DNA of 64,000 bases, from contig JACBWW010000028.1 of the NCBI GenBank assembly GCA_020086605.1, positions 6,337,487-6,401,486 on the forward strand, in the 5' to 3' direction. This document shows, piece by piece, positions 10,488 through 23,840 of this stretch. The notes under the pieces are model-generated. The model did not search any database, had not been told where the DNA came from, and saw only the letters and a list, made by a program, of their open reading frames with translations. Position numbers and translations under genes: made by a program. Position 1 is the stretch's first letter; every line of letters begins with the position of its first letter. Source of the DNA: Lanius collurio. Its lineage: Eukaryota > Chordata > Aves > Passeriformes > Laniidae.

Positions 10488-13292
10488 GGGGACAAACAGT
10501 GTCCTTCACTGAAAATGGCAGCACAGATGGAAGAAGAGGGGGACTGATTTGTAACACGGCTACTAAAAATGGTGTTGCTTACTCTATTGCCTTATTACCA
10601 ATGTGAAACACAGCTTAGATACTTAACAAATACTTAGTAAATTAATGTTTTGAAAGAAAGTGTAGTTTTTTTCCTAAACCAGTTATTGCATTATGCATGT
10701 TTTAAGCTCACAACTAGACAATTGTAAAACTAAACGACTGATGCCGTCTCACAGGAAATGTACAGTTCTTGTTTCATGCAAGGCAAAGAGAGTGAAAGAA
10801 AGAAAATGAAATCCAGAAAATTCATCAATTTGCTGTCCACACATGCCTCACTTTAAAATAAAATTTTAACGGTCACTTTTGTTTTCCCAAGTATTTCTCC
10901 ATCACTTAACTGATGAAGTTACAATAAACCATTTTTTATTTTTTAAAAAGACACTTGGGAAAAATAATTCCTTAAAATGAATATATAATTTTAAAGGGTG
11001 AATCAGCCAATAGTGTGATGACTGCATATTTGAGATTATTTCTGGTCTTGCTGCAGTTAAACATGTGCTGAAGATTTAAAGACATCCCAGGTGGTCTAAA
11101 ACTCTTACCACCCAGTCTGACTTTGGTTTTAGTATACTATAAATAAGTGTCAGAAACCACACATTGTTATTAAGCAGTGCTGCACTAACTCTTAGAACTG
11201 GCAATAAGTGAATAAGTCAGTGGAAATGGTGTGCTGAAATGAATGAAAATAAGACAAATAGACTTATGCTTTTAACAGAATAACTCCCCATCATGGAAGT
11301 CTAGCTCTACTCCTATGCATGATTTGTTTATGAAAGGTGAGATTAAAGATTATACTGACTGTCAAGTGTGTATGAAAGCAACAAATGAAATCCCACGAGA
11401 TAAAGTCCTCTTTAGAATTAGAAACATATAATGCTATTTGCATTGACTTCCAGATCATCAGATTTGTGGCCAAGGCCCCTGCAAGAAAAGTACAGTATTT
11501 TCAACAGGATCTTGAAAAATGTTAGAGACAGTTCTGGCTTTAAAAGGGTTATAAACTGTTAAATAGTTACTTTTCCTAACAGATTCCAGTCCTGGAAACA
11601 CCTGTGCTAAAGAGGTTTGTGCTGATCTCATGTGAAAATTGGCAGAACACTCCAACATTTGATGAATAAAAGTGAGATGAAAACCTTTCCAATGAATTCC
11701 TATGACAATTTCTTTGAGGTATGATGCAACAATTCTACCCTCATAGCATATGCCAAATGGAAATAGAAAGAATACTGCAATTGAGTTACTGATAAAGTGA
11801 ATGAAATGGAATGAAAAGGGAACTAAGGACTTCTCTGCAGAGGAAATACAAATAACTGTGCAGATTCTTTATGCATGTTTAGTATATGTCAAAGATAACT
11901 GAAGGAAGAGTTAAGGATTAGAAAAGGTACACAGAGTTGCCAAGAATGTCTCCACTTTGCTGATGGAAATGCTTATTTGTGCTAAAACCTCACAGAAAGA
12001 AAAGGAGATGAAAATATTTTTCACTAAGTTTGGGGACTAGTTTCTGTTTACCATTTGTCTAAACCCCAAAATGCCAAGTTAGAGGGAGGGGGAAATATGA
12101 CCAGACAACAAAGATAAAGATGAGTCCACATTTCCAAAGTTTGTGTAAGCACATTCTGGGTTTCTCCTCCATCAGTGTTCACTTGTTCACTCAGAGGGAA
12201 AACATTTTTTCTTGAATTCTGTTGAGAATGTGAAAAACCTGAAGGAGACGGCAACCATGTTAAGTTTGTTGGTGTGGAGTACCTAACAATCACCTCAAGC
12301 ATTCTTTATTTGTTGCAGTCATTCATAAGAGGTTTGGACTATTCTTGCTCTTGGTTCCTGTTATTTGAACCAGCAGGAGACTGAAAAGGACAAGACTATA
12401 ACTTACTGATGTGTTCAGAGAGCTACAATCTTGTGAATTCTGTTTCCTGCTGACATGAAGAATAGGAAGAGAAGAGCAGAGTAGCAGTACAATATATCAT
12501 GATGGTATCAAACCTTTGTGCTCTAGATGGTTTGTTTGATCACCTTTTAAAGCATCTGAAATTTTAACATTATTGTGACCCTATCTGTAGGTCAGTGGAA
12601 GAGGACTTCTGTCCTTGCTCCTGCCCTTCTTATCCTTCGCCATTATCTAGAAGCAAAGTATTTTTTTTAGGAGTGTAGCTAATGAAAGAAAAACCCTAAC
12701 AGGGAAAAAAGTCGTGAGAAGTTGGGAAGAAAATAGATTAGAAAAACTCTACAGTGAAACATAAAACTACTCAAATGTTTCTTCCTTGCCGTTATGTTAC
12801 AGTCAAAAACTGTATTACATGTGATGAAGGATCTGAGTAGGCTTACAGCCTTTCCAACTACATGGGCTTAGGCACAATGAAAAACAAATTTTTTTTTAGA
12901 GTGTTAAAATGATTTAATTTGAAATTATTCTTTACAGTAAAGTGCATCAAAACTGGTACTCATTAATAGATAATTCCTTTAGACCCCAAGTACAGTCTTT
13001 TCATTCTTTTGTGTTCACATGAATGACCCAAACAAAAAGTTGTGAGGTAAAGCAGCACTGAATCACTATCTCACTTCTTAACTCTTGTCAGTTTACTATT
13101 GTCTCACATGCGTTGTAATCTTGGGTCTCAGCCTCACACAGAAAGCATAAACATTTCTCTGTATAATATTCAGGTGCAGTAGGTGGATCAGAGCAGGGGT
13201 ATTTAATTCCCAAATTGCAAATAGTTTTTTGTGATCACCAAGTCCATATGATAGGCAAGATCAAGTATATGGAAAAAAGATTCAATACTGTA

Positions 13293-13346
13293 AAATTACA
13301 ATTATTCTGAAGATTATATTATAATTATAATTATTCTGAAGATTGT
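13293..13346 (+). repeat. Two-copy local tandem duplication
   Basis: The string AATTATTCTGAAGATT occurs twice about 30 bp apart, with AT-rich sequence between (ATATTATAATTAT). This is a small, recent-looking tandem duplication, probably from replication slippage, with no sign of function. Confidence 0.7.
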
Positions 13347-14338
13347 TTTTTGGCTTTACTGTATGTACTTATGAATAAAATATTACTTGGGGAACCTAAG
13401 ACTCATTGTACATCTACTAGCGCTGAACTTTGCTTATACCAAAGTATAACTCGATGGTGGTCTTATCAAGCAATATTTAGAATTTTGTGATAGTCATAAG
13501 GTGTCTGTTCTTTGTATAGCAGTTCATTAAAGCACTTAGCTGGGTGAGTTCTTCTTCTTCCTGTGGTTCTTAGTTGTGTGCTTGCACAAGTATTTCTCAG
13601 TGAGAAATATTAGATGTGTGACAGAAATCTGAATTTTAACTTGCGTACTCTATCTGGAAAGCATGATTTGATTAAATGGAATTTAATTGCTGCATCTGAA
13701 ACTACTGTCTACATTTTATTTCTGCTACTGCTGTGCAAATTACAGGTTTTCTAGTAGAATTAATCAGTAATGGGACAAACGGGAGTAAAACATGTATTGT
13801 GATTTTTCCATCTAAGTCACTCCTTTTTTGGAACATATAATTTGCAAGTGTCACTTGACCTTTTATACATTTCTTATAATAATGGCAATATACAGGTAAG
13901 TTGATTTAAAAAAAAAATTGAAAATGTGGTCATATTTGCTTTGCAGGTATTTGATCTAGAGTCATAATTTACCCTTTAGTTCTCTTTGAACTTTTCAGTT
14001 GATATTTATCATATGCACCAGTATGGAGCTGATGGTGTTCTGTCTAGTAGAACTAAAAAGATAGGGTTGCTTTGATACGTTAAGAGAAAATGGAAATAAT
14101 TATCCACAGATATCAGATATTTTGGTGCTAACTAGAGTCTAAGGTGTAATGTCCTTTTTTTTCCAACCATTTTTTTTAATGGTGTTTGCTATTGATACCT
14201 AGCAGTGTTTTTCTGTTTGTTTGGAGGTTTTGGGGGTTTTTTTTGGTGGTTGTTTTGTTTTTTGTACTTTTTGCTGGACTAAATTACCATCTTACTAAAT
14301 CATTACGACCGGATTCTAGAGCCATGAGTGTATTGATT

Positions 14339-14353
14339 TGTGTGTGTGTGTGT
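14339..14353 (+). repeat. Short (TG)n microsatellite
   Basis: About seven TG units follow a G/T-rich region at 14215-14275 in which runs of T alternate with runs of G. Slippage-prone and non-coding. Confidence 0.8.
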
Positions 14354-17300
14354 TAACAAAAAAAGAAATGCTAATCAGTTACAGAAATTGGTTTGATGAC
14401 CTATTGGTTGCTTTTCTGATAGTTGAATGATTTTTAAAAGGATGATTTTAACCACTGGTTAATGTGGCAGGTATATTTTGATAAGTTTTCTTCTTTCAAA
14501 TCTGATTAAAAATTTTGAGAGAAGTGGCTTGGTGACTGCAAATTTTGGAAGAGGTAAGAAGCCATGTTGCTGAAATAACAGTAAAAGACCTATGTATCAG
14601 GTGACTCACATCACTATGTAAGATGAAGTAGCTGAGCAATGGATTTATGGCACGTAATATTCTATGAAAAGTACACCAGTAAAAGAGAGCCCTACTCTGT
14701 GAGTTAAGGTATATATTTCACTACTGGTAACACATACAAAATGCAGGAGCTCAAATATTGCAACGTGGAAATTAATATGTATTGGTGATCTCCAGACAAT
14801 GGTGGTACTGTGTCTACAAAAGTCTAGAATTTCTGCTGTGAGCTTCCATAAAGCTTATTGGTCTTTCATGCAGCACGTCCATAAATCAGTGAGGTTTAAA
14901 TAGTACTGCCCTCTTGAACACCTGCTTATTTGCCTTGAGAAAATCCTGCAGCATTTTAAACATCACTTTATGACACTGTGAGTAATGCCTGCTCTAGAAA
15001 CACTTGGAAGAGCCATTAAAGTTAAGGGTCTATCAGCATTTCATTATAAAGCTTGATTTCAAGGGGTTTATAACTCAGCCATTTAAAAATGCATTTCACT
15101 GAAACTTGTTATGTGACTTATTGTGTTTTTTTAGTGTTGGACAAATTATTTCAGGTGGTCTTTTTACTTGTGGGAGGAGGAGTGGGGAAAGATTTTAGAT
15201 ATAAATGATTTTTCTTGCAGAAAAGTATTTTCCTTACAGGCAACAAGCTTTAAATATAGATGTTTCCATAAAAAATGTCTTTCTGATTCTGTACTTTGAA
15301 AGATCTTATCATGTCGTATGAACTAAAGAGCTTTCTGTTATCATACTCTCTATGTGCATCCTTAATGTATACGAAATTTCTTTTCAAATAGTATTTTAGG
15401 AGACCTTATTTATTGCTTTTGCTTTTAACAAATGGTATTAGGTGCTTTGTATAATGGAACATGACATTGAACTTCTAAGTTAGTGCTTACAGTGATTTTA
15501 TTTACAAACACTGTTGTTGTTTATAAAAAAAATAATTCATGCAACATCTTTATTGGCTTCCAAGTACCTCAGTGTTATACTTTGTTCATTACCCATCTGA
15601 TTCTTGATAAGATATTGAAGGGTGGCACTTGAAACACACAAGCTGGCTTTTTTGAGGATGCTGGATCAGAAGTAACTTTGTGAAGAAACTAACAGGGTTT
15701 TCTGAAATCAAACAAAAAGAAATGAAACTTTTCTTCCTTATATAAAGTGCTGTAATACATGCCTTTATGAGAAGGCATGCAAAATGGAATAGTGGAAGAA
15801 ACAGCTTTGTTCTGAGGTGCTGGTAGACATTCTAAACTTTAGAGATAAAACAGCACTTGAAATTCACGAGTAAACTCACTGAGAGTGTTGTTCATCCAAG
15901 CTGTCAGCCTAATATACCTTCAGCAGAAAACACTGTTACATGGGTAGGCTATTATACTGTATGTCATTTTCAGTGTCAAAATTATCTGGAAATTTGTTGA
16001 AGGGCAGTAAAAAAGGTCATGGTCGTTACCCTGAAGGGTAAAGAAAATTTTTCTTTTAAATAACATATTTAGTTGTCCTGTTACTTATGACTTTATTTTC
16101 TTTAATATGATATCTTGAGAATGACCCTGGTTATACATGATTGGGAAGCAATTTTTTATTTAGTTGGATGACTGTTGATTTAGAAGTTGTTTAGTTACTT
16201 TCTCTTTCTATTTGCTCTTTCAACCTAAAATCTGGATAATTGCAACTCAAAGCAGATGTTTAAACTTTGTGTAAGAAAGTGAATTACTGAAAACATTCTA
16301 TAAGGATTTTGCATTCCCTAATGGAGTACAAAGGAATATGAAGGGCAAGCGGTGACTGAAGTTGATCTGAATTTGTGTTTGAATTCAGTCAGCTGGCTGC
16401 AGAGCTATAATTCAGTCAATAACTTTTAGCCTTGTTTTGACTTCCACAGAACACATCCACAACTTACAAAATCACAGGTTAGGAAGAGGCTTTGGTATGT
16501 GTCATGTGTAATATTACTATTTGTAGGAAGTTTCTGGTAAATGGGAACATAGGCAGTCTGCAGAGCAGCTGGGACCCCATTCTGGATTGGGAAGATGTTT
16601 CATTTTCTCCTTTGTGCAGTGTCAAAAGATAAGGTCCCAGCACAAAATGCTATGGTCCATGATGATGCACATTTCCATGTTTATATGTATTTCTAGGTAG
16701 TATAGAGCTAAATTATGAATAGTTTAAATATATCTTGTTTGTAAAATGCAACTTTTTGTGTATTTTAGCTCCTTTTTGCTAAGTTATTTTTAGAGAGGCC
16801 TCTGACCATTCTTCCAAGATTAACTTTACAGTTAACACCCAAGTGAACAGGTTGAAAACAGAAGTCTTTCCCTACAGGTTGGAGACTGCTTGTGTTTTTC
16901 TGTACTGATCTTATATTTTTGGCAGTCCAGATGAAATAATCTCTTTTTTTTTCCTCATTTACCTGTTGTATCTCACTGTCATATTGTTGTATTATGCACT
17001 GATTATAGAGATTATCAAGGCTGTGAAACAGTACCCCCAGCTCTCTATTTGCTTCCCATTTCCCAGAGTCCTATTAGTTTCTAGACAGGCATTCAGTGTT
17101 TCTGTTTCACATGGCCTGTGGTGTTTCTGCACTGCCCAGTCCAGCTGAGCTTGGACATGAAATGTGTCATTGCTTCTTGGTTAGGGAGATGCTCTAAATG
17201 ACCTCCAGAAAGCTGTCTAGTTCCTTATCACTGTGAACTCATTGTTTGCCTGTGAAGGGTGTACATGAAGTGAGTCAGTGGGAACCAGATCAAAGTAAAG

Positions 17301-20039
17301 GATATTGAAAACACAATGGTATTTCCACATTAATCTGCACTGCTACAAGGCCTTTTACCTGCACAGAAATAGAGCTGCGTATCTCAGTTGCCAAGTGAGT
17401 GAAACCCAAATTTTATTTATTTATAGAAAAACCTACTTACTGTAAATTGTATTTAAATCCAGATCATGACAGCAAATGCATGACTGATCTCAAGCAAATG
17501 ACACAATCACCATTTAAGCTATGCTAGGTTAATTTCCAGGGTTAGACTGAAGCTAGTGCTGCTGTTGGGTCCAAGACTAGCAATAAATTTGGGGGAGATG
17601 GACTTTAGAATTTCTTGGGTTTATGACCATTGCAATTGGAGTTTTGGAATGTGTTTTCTGATCTGGGGCTTCTTTTGTGCTGATCACCTTTGCTACCATT
17701 TTCTGAGTAATCCCAGAATCACAGAATATGTCTGTGCAAAAGTAATGAAAACATGTAACTGATAACTAGTGATTTATCCTAGCAAAGGTTTAACTGGCTG
17801 CCACTAGCAAGTATACTTAAAGCTGGGATTGGAGGCTTAGCAAAAGCATGAATGCATAGCTAAATATATATCAGCTACTTGGTGTTTATAACTGTGATAT
17901 TGCTGCTAGCATTACAGCAGTCTCCCAGACAGAAAGTGTTATAAATTCTCCGTTACACTAAATGTAAAGAGGTATTTAGTGCTGACAGTGATTGCCCCTA
18001 CATATACTTGCTTCATAGCTGTTCCTCCTTTAGGAGGAGGTAAAAACAAGTGAAAAATGCTAATTCAGCAATCTGTTGTTGATTATATGACACTATAGTT
18101 GCTCTCATTCTTACCCAGTGAGATTTTCCTCCCAGTATTCAGGAAAGGCAACTTATAACTCATCTAAACTTCCTTTTAAATTCTTACTCCTAAATCATCT
18201 TCAGTTAATGATTTTCTGTTCAGTCACCAGGCACTGAAATATCTTGGGCTGAGATTGTCCATTTTCTACTGTGGGTCTGGAAGTGAAGTCATGCTCATTT
18301 GCCATGGGCTCCAGACTGGAGTGTCTGCTGCCATGGTGGCTCCCTCAGTACAAGACCACAGTACAACCTCACTGTATTTTTTCCTGAAAAAGGCAAAAGG
18401 GATTGGAAAGCTAACACTTTCTGTGTATTGGTGACTAGGATTGACATGATTTCTGATCAGCAAATTTATAATGGTAAAATACTGGTTTAGGTGTCTGTAG
18501 TTAAAATTCTTGTCTTTGTGCCATAGAATACAAGATGACCAGAAGTAATAATGATAAATGCTCTGTCATTGTCTTGCCATTGACTTATCCTCTGTAACAG
18601 TGGAAAAGACACATCGCTAATTGCCAATCAGGCTGACACAAGGGTAAAAATTTCCAATGGCCAATGGTATATTCTTATCTATTCTGCTTTTCTTGACAGC
18701 TTTAGAAGCTCTTAGGAAAAAGATTCACTTCTGAAAACTGTACACATTAGCCAGGGCTTGGTCCTCAGCACCATTTACTCCCTCTGCAAATATCAAATTC
18801 CGTTGATGTGGAAGCTAAAGTCCCTGTGGCAATGACTCATTGTAGTTCCTGTTTTCCAGTACCTATAATTTTGCTGCCAGTTGTTTTTATCTGATCCTTA
18901 ATTATAAGGTGTGTGTTTACACTCCGAAATGGAGCAAGTCAATTATCTAAATCAAATCACTGAACAGTCTTCACTGACATGAAAACAGATCCATTTTTTC
19001 ATTAATCTTTTTCCTGAGATTGGAATGTAAAAACGCCTGTAATATCCATCTGAGTGAAGCATCTGACTACTCTGGGTAAGTTCCTGCTCTTCTGTTATAA
19101 AAAATCATCTGACTTCAGTTCAGAAATTTATTTGTCAGCTAACAGTTATGCCCCATTTTCAGAAACATTAAGAAGAGTTGCAAATGAAAGTTTGAGGAGG
19201 CTATAGAAAGATGAGGGAATGGAGTGTGTTTATATTTTTCATGTCCAGCATAAAATTGGAAATGCCTCAAGTCAGCACTTTGAACAAAAACTCTCTTTGG
19301 AGTGGTGATATGCTCAGCAGCAGCCCAGGAAAGGTGCAAATGAAAATATACCAGATGGTAGGAGTTGCTGGATACTAAATTCTGAATTTACTTAATTGTA
19401 TGCATATGTATTCACAGGTCATTCTATAATTTTGTAAATAATGGAGGAAATTACTTATGTTTCCTTACATGACACACCAAGACCATGGAATAGTCATTAC
19501 ATCATCTGATTTTCTGAGTGAAAACTACTTTACAAAAACAAATGTGCCTGTGGGAGACTCCCACTTTATATGGGCCTTTATAAAGAGCTTTCCAGTTGAT
19601 TTTACAGAAATATATTTTTTTTTTTAAATAACAACCCTGTACTTCATTAAAAAAAAGAAAAAAAAAGCCAGTAAAGGCAGGAACAGAAGACTCAGCTCTC
19701 ACTGCTAAGGATAAGACATGCACAGGATAATGTGAAATGGATAATAGCATGCATGACTTGCAAGGAAGAGGATGCAGATACATGAATGAGATGTGTAGGC
19801 AAAAAGTAAAAAGTATTATATGTCATTTATGTCTTTTATTCTCTTATTCAATGAATACTTCTAATTGTGGATTCAGAGACCTTATCCCTACTGTTTTTCT
19901 TGCCAAGTGAAGTACTCAAAAAATGACCCAGATGAGCCCTGGTAAGGGACATTGTCTGTGCTGCAGAGGAAGATAAAAATCCTCAGGGACATAGTGTAGT
20001 AAAATGCCAAAACTTTCATCCTTACACATCTTAGATGGC

Positions 20040-20489
20040 AAATCAGGAAGGTGGACAAAGCCCTGCTCCACATCAGGCACTTGCCCCTCTTTCTGCTCTG
20101 CACCCCTTGCTCAGCCCTGACACGCTTCCCTCCTATGCCATTGCAGCTCCCAGGGGAGTAGATGGGAAACAGGAAGGAGGCCTCCCCACCACGACTTCTC
20201 CATCCTGGAGATTTCAAGATGATGTTTGTGCAATAGGGACAAGAAAAAGCCCCAAAGAAAACGAGCCTGGCATCATCATTGCCGCTTTGTGCAAGGTGGC
20301 AGTTGGCAAATGAACTGACCTGTTCATCTCTTCAGGATGGCTTTTCTTTCCAACAAAGAAGGAAAGTGACCCTGCAGAGGTGTGAGGCTGGGCAGGGCTA
20401 CCAGTGACAAGCTCTGGGACAGCAGTATGAGTGACAGTGTGCAGGTGAGAGCTGTATGTCTGTTCCAAGATGTACCAAATCCAGTGGAG
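20040..20489 (+). other. GC-richer stretch, possibly the 5' part of the adjoining CR1
   Basis: Composition rises in GC relative to the flanks, and the segment directly precedes the first recognisable CR1 endonuclease codons at about 20490. By position it could be the 5' part of that element, but I cannot match it to CR1 sequence by eye. Open frames on both strands (20035-20313 plus, 19888-20217 minus) show no known motif. Confidence 0.25.
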
Positions 20490-20876
20490 AGCATTTCAAG
20501 TTCTTGTACACTATCACCTACAGCATGAGAAATAAACGAGAGGAAGTGGAATTTTTGGCTCAGCCCCAGACCTGCAGAGCTGGCTTCATAAGTGAGTCTT
20601 GGTGGGAAGTGTCCTGTGACTGCAGTGCTTGGGATGGACAGTTATAGACCCTTCAGGAGAGACAGGCAGAGCAGGCAGGTTGCACCCTGCAGGGTAACAC
20701 CACATGTAAAGGAGGGGTCAGACTGTACAGTGTTTGCAGCTGGGAGTGACATGGTTGAGGACCTTTGGGTAAGGATTAAAGAAAAAGCAAATAAAGCAGA
20801 TGTTGTTGTAGGAGTTTAGGACAGATCAGCCAGCCAGGATGTTGGCACTGATTTACTAGTCTATAGGGACATAAAC
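20490..20876 (+). pseudogene. CR1 ORF2 endonuclease domain remnant
   Basis: The plus strand shows two overlapping frames that together match the N-terminal half of the CR1 apurinic-like endonuclease. They carry an YSMRNKREEVEFLAQ block, then ISESWWEV (the conserved E of an ETWW-type motif is retained). After a frameshift near 20636 come SYRPFRRDRQSRQ and DLWVRIKEKANKADVVVGV. This domain nicks target DNA to prime reverse transcription in CR1. The C-terminal half is cut off at about 20876, where an antisense CR1 piece begins. Confidence 0.85.
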
Positions 20877-20877
20877 C

Positions 20878-21426
20878 CCTGCTTTAAATCAGTTGTTCCT
20901 ATTCTGCCACTACAGACTTTAGTTAGATTCTCTCTCCATGCTTCTTATGGGCCCCTTTGAAATATTAAAAAGTCATGATTAGGTCTTCCAGGAACTTTCC
21001 AGGCTGAACAAATCCAATTCTCAGTATTTCCTCCTTCCTCTAATCATCATCCTAGCTGTGCTCTGGACTCATTCCAACAGGTCCACGTCTTTCCTGTGCT
21101 GAGGACCCCAGAGTTGGACACTGAACTCCAGGTGAGGTCTCACCAGAGCAAAAGGGCAAAATTCCCTCCCTCACTCTGCTGGCCATGCTGCTTTGGGTGC
21201 AGCCCAGGACATGTTTGGCTTTCTGGGCTGAGTGCACATTGCTGAGTCATGTCTAATTTTTCATCCACCAGCATGCCCAAGTTCTTTTGCTTCTCTGGTC
21301 TCAAACCCTTTATTCACCAGTCTGTACTTAAGACTGGCTGTTGCCCTGGGCCAGACATAGGATGTTGAACGTGGCTTTGCTGTCCTTCAGAAAGTTTACA
21401 TGGGCCCTGTCCTCCTGTCCAGGTCC
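20878..21426 (-). mobile_element. Antisense CR1 piece nested in the plus-strand CR1
   Basis: On the plus strand this is the reverse complement of a CR1 3' half. It includes the thumb/connection segment (around 21060-21240; the minus frame contains REGILPFCSGETSPGVQCPT, a decayed form of the usual CR1 block) and part of the 3' UTR. Unlike a fresh insertion it lacks the 3' tail, because the left boundary falls in the 3' UTR and abuts endonuclease sequence directly. A deletion removing both the tail of this element and the middle of the host endonuclease would explain the junction. Confidence 0.85.
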
Positions 21427-23840
21427 AGAAACATATAGAAGGTGACTTTTGATAAAGATGCTAAGGGAAAATAGGGAAAGTGCACTCCTAGGTCTGTTGA
21501 TTCCAACTGCAGGTGCTCTGATGGGTGAAGACTGATGGCTGTCTTGGCTACTGTGATCATGAAGCTGTTCATTTTAAGAGATTTGGCACTCTGAAAAAAG
21601 CTGTCTGCAGAGGTGCTACTAAGAACGGGCTTTTGGCTCCTCAAGGAACTAGTTAGTAGGAAATATGCTTTCAAGGGTTTCTGAGTCCATTAAGACCTAC
21701 CTTTTAAAGGCTTTTAAGCCCAGGAGAAGGGAATTTCCATGTTTTGGGAATCAAGAATGTGGAGCAGAAGGCTGGATAGGCTAAATAGGGAACTGAACAT
21801 TGAACTCTGAATACTGACTCTGAATATTTAGGTGGAAAAGGAATTGTATGGACTTTAAAAGCATGTCAGGCCACACAGGAGGATTACAGAGGTGCTATTT
21901 GTTACTAGGAAGAAAATTTGTATGATGAAAGCTCAATTGGAATTGAAGTCAGAATTGTGGTGGGTAAAAAAATAGGCTTTCTACAGCATGTTCATGTTAA
22001 AAGGAGGACTAAATAAAACATTGGTCCATTACCTGATGGTATTGATTTTCCCCGCACAAACAAGGGTGAATGAAGTTAAAACTGAGGTATTTCATGCCAC
22101 ATTTGCCTCTGTCCTTTATCATCAAAAAGGGCCCTGGAACCGCAGGAGCCATCCATCTAAACACCAAGACTGGGAAAGGGATAGACTCACAGTTGTTTAT
22201 GCAGAATTTGCTGCTGCAACCATTGTACATAAATCTATGGGGCCCAACTGGATTCATCCCAGGGTACCAAAAGAACTGGACAATGTCATTGCAAGACCTT
22301 TCTCAGTTATCAATTTTTGGAATCTGGGGAGGTCTTATCCCTGCTGACTGAGAGGTAGCAATTTTCAAGAATGGCTAAAAAGATGACCCTTGTAATTCTA
22401 GGTTTGTCACTCTTACTCCATTGCTTGGAGAAGATTATTATGGGAGCTGCTGAAAAACACTTGAAAGACAATGCAGTCATCAGTCAAAGGCATTAATAAG
22501 TTCATGAAGAGAAAGTCATGCCTTAATAACTTGATATTCTTTGATGATAAAATTTCCTGCCTAGTGGAAAGAGGGAAGGCAGTGAATGTGGGTTGTTTGG
22601 ATGTTAGTTTTTTTGCATTTTATTTTATTTTATTTTATTTTAATTTTTTATTATTTTAGCTTAGCTTATCTTAGCTTAGCTTATCTTAGCTTAGTTTAGC
22701 TTAGTTTAGTTTAGCTTAGTTTTTGACACTATCTCTTACGGAATCTTCTGTACAAAATTTCTAATACACACATGGACTTGTAGATAATGTGAAGGTGAAC
22801 AGCTGACTGAGAGACTGAGGCTCAAAGAGTTGTTGCATTTAGGATAACATCTAACTGGTGGACTGTCAGTAGTGGTGTTCCCCTAAATTTTAAGTTTAAT
22901 TTTAGAGCCAGTTCTCTTTGGTTGTTTTATTAATGACCAGGACATGGGAGTTGAGGGCACAGTAAGCAGTGGCAGGCAATACTAAACTAGGAGGACCCAT
23001 TGATACCCTCAAGGATACAGGGATCTCAGAGACAGATCTTGATAGATTTAGAGTGCTAGACAGCAGCTGTGAGAACTTTGGCAAGAACATGTGTTATATT
23101 CTGCACCTGGGATGGTGTAATCCTGTATGCACATGTAGACTGGGGGACAGGTGGATACAGTCTCGTAGAAAGGGACTGGGGGCTTTGGCTGGTGGTCATC
23201 TCAATATGAGCCAGTAATGTGCCCTGGAGGTCAAAAGGGCCAGCTATATCAGGGCCAGCAGAGATGCATTAAACACATTACAGCTAACTGGTTAAAGGAA
23301 GTGATTGTTTCACTCTGCTCAATGTTGGTGCGGTCTCACTTTCAATATTGTGTGCAGTTTGGGGTCCACAATGTAAAGATGTGAAAACACTACAATATGT
23401 CCAAAGAACGACAACAAATAGGATAAAAGGACTAAAGTGCATGAGTTATCAGGAGTGGCTGAAGACACCAGATTTGTTCAGCCTGGAGGAGACTGACTGG
23501 AGACTACATTGCAGTCTACAATTTCTTCATGATGGGGTGTGGAAGAGGGGTCCTTATCTCTTCTCTCTGGTGTTGAGTGATAAATTTCAGGGGAATGGCT
23601 TAAAGATACATCATTGGAAGTTCAGACTGGATATTGGTTCTTCAGACTGGAAAGGTTCTTCACCGAGACGATGGCCAAGCACTGGAACAAGCTCCACAGA
23701 GAAGTGGTCACTTCTGCAAGTCTGTTGGTGTCCAAGAAGTGGTTGGACAATGCTCTGGGTTATATGGTTAAATTTTTAAGTTGCCTATGTGAACCTAGGA
23801 GTTGGACTCAGTGATCTTTATGGGTCCTTCTAAATAATGG
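21427..23840 (+). pseudogene. CR1 ORF2 linker, reverse transcriptase and 3' end remnant
   Basis: Sense CR1 sequence runs from the endonuclease end and linker (21430-22080) into RT. It includes the fingers block KSMGPNWIHPRVPKELDN around 22230-22290, motif A (destroyed by a microsatellite at 22616-22722), and a motif C region at 22972-22980. There the FADD aspartates read as glycine and asparagine codons before a preserved TKLGG. Then come the thumb (CAVWGPQCKDVKTLQYVQR around 23350) and the 3' UTR. Frameshifts and stops are frequent. Both catalytic motif C aspartates are lost, so the copy is dead. Confidence 0.88.
22616..22722 (+). repeat. Pentanucleotide microsatellite changing from ATTTT to TTAGC-type units
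   Basis: About eight ATTTT-like units are followed by about thirteen units of the form TTAGC, TTATC or TTAGT. The first six of these form a 15-bp higher-order pattern (TTAGC TTAGC TTATC) repeated twice. The array sits where a CR1 would encode SKAFDT (RT motif A), with TTTGACACTATCTCTTACG resuming the CR1 frame immediately after. Confidence 0.9.

Larger units (their letters stand above)
10488..20039. other. Long AT-rich unique stretch, no gene seen
   Basis: I find no CR1, LTR, SINE, tRNA or exon with recognisable protein similarity in these 9.5 kb. Small simple-sequence features are listed separately. The remaining open frames are under 95 codons, often overlap on both strands and lack recognisable motifs. 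A composition change to more GC begins near 20030. Confidence 0.5.
20490..23840 (+). mobile_element. Long plus-strand CR1 LINE, interrupted
   Basis: I interpret three blocks as one decayed CR1 insertion: endonuclease N-terminal half (20490-20876), linker and RT through the 3' end (21427-23840), and between them an antisense CR1 piece. The blocks are in the correct order and orientation for one element. The linker block opens with the end of the endonuclease domain (GTGATCATGAAG around 21560, the SDH-type motif), which supports continuity. The 3' end reads GTTGGACTCAGTGATCTTTA near 23800, matching CR1 3' ends in sense. Middle endonuclease sequence is missing. Alternative: two independent plus-strand insertions; the matching order makes one element likelier. 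Confidence 0.75.

Noticed and set aside
16460..16510. AAAATCACAGGTTAGGAAGAGG string resembling a CR1 3' UTR in antisense
   Set aside because: The match stops after about 25 bases, so coincidence is likely.
17708..17732. CAGAATCACAGAATAT string like a CR1 or SINE tail
   Set aside because: No CR1 3' UTR sequence on either side, so too short to call an insertion.
20490..21426. 5' inversion of a single CR1 by twin priming
   Set aside because: In twin priming the inverted piece lies on the 5' side of the element; here the endonuclease piece lies on the 3' side of the antisense fragment, so nesting plus deletion fits better.
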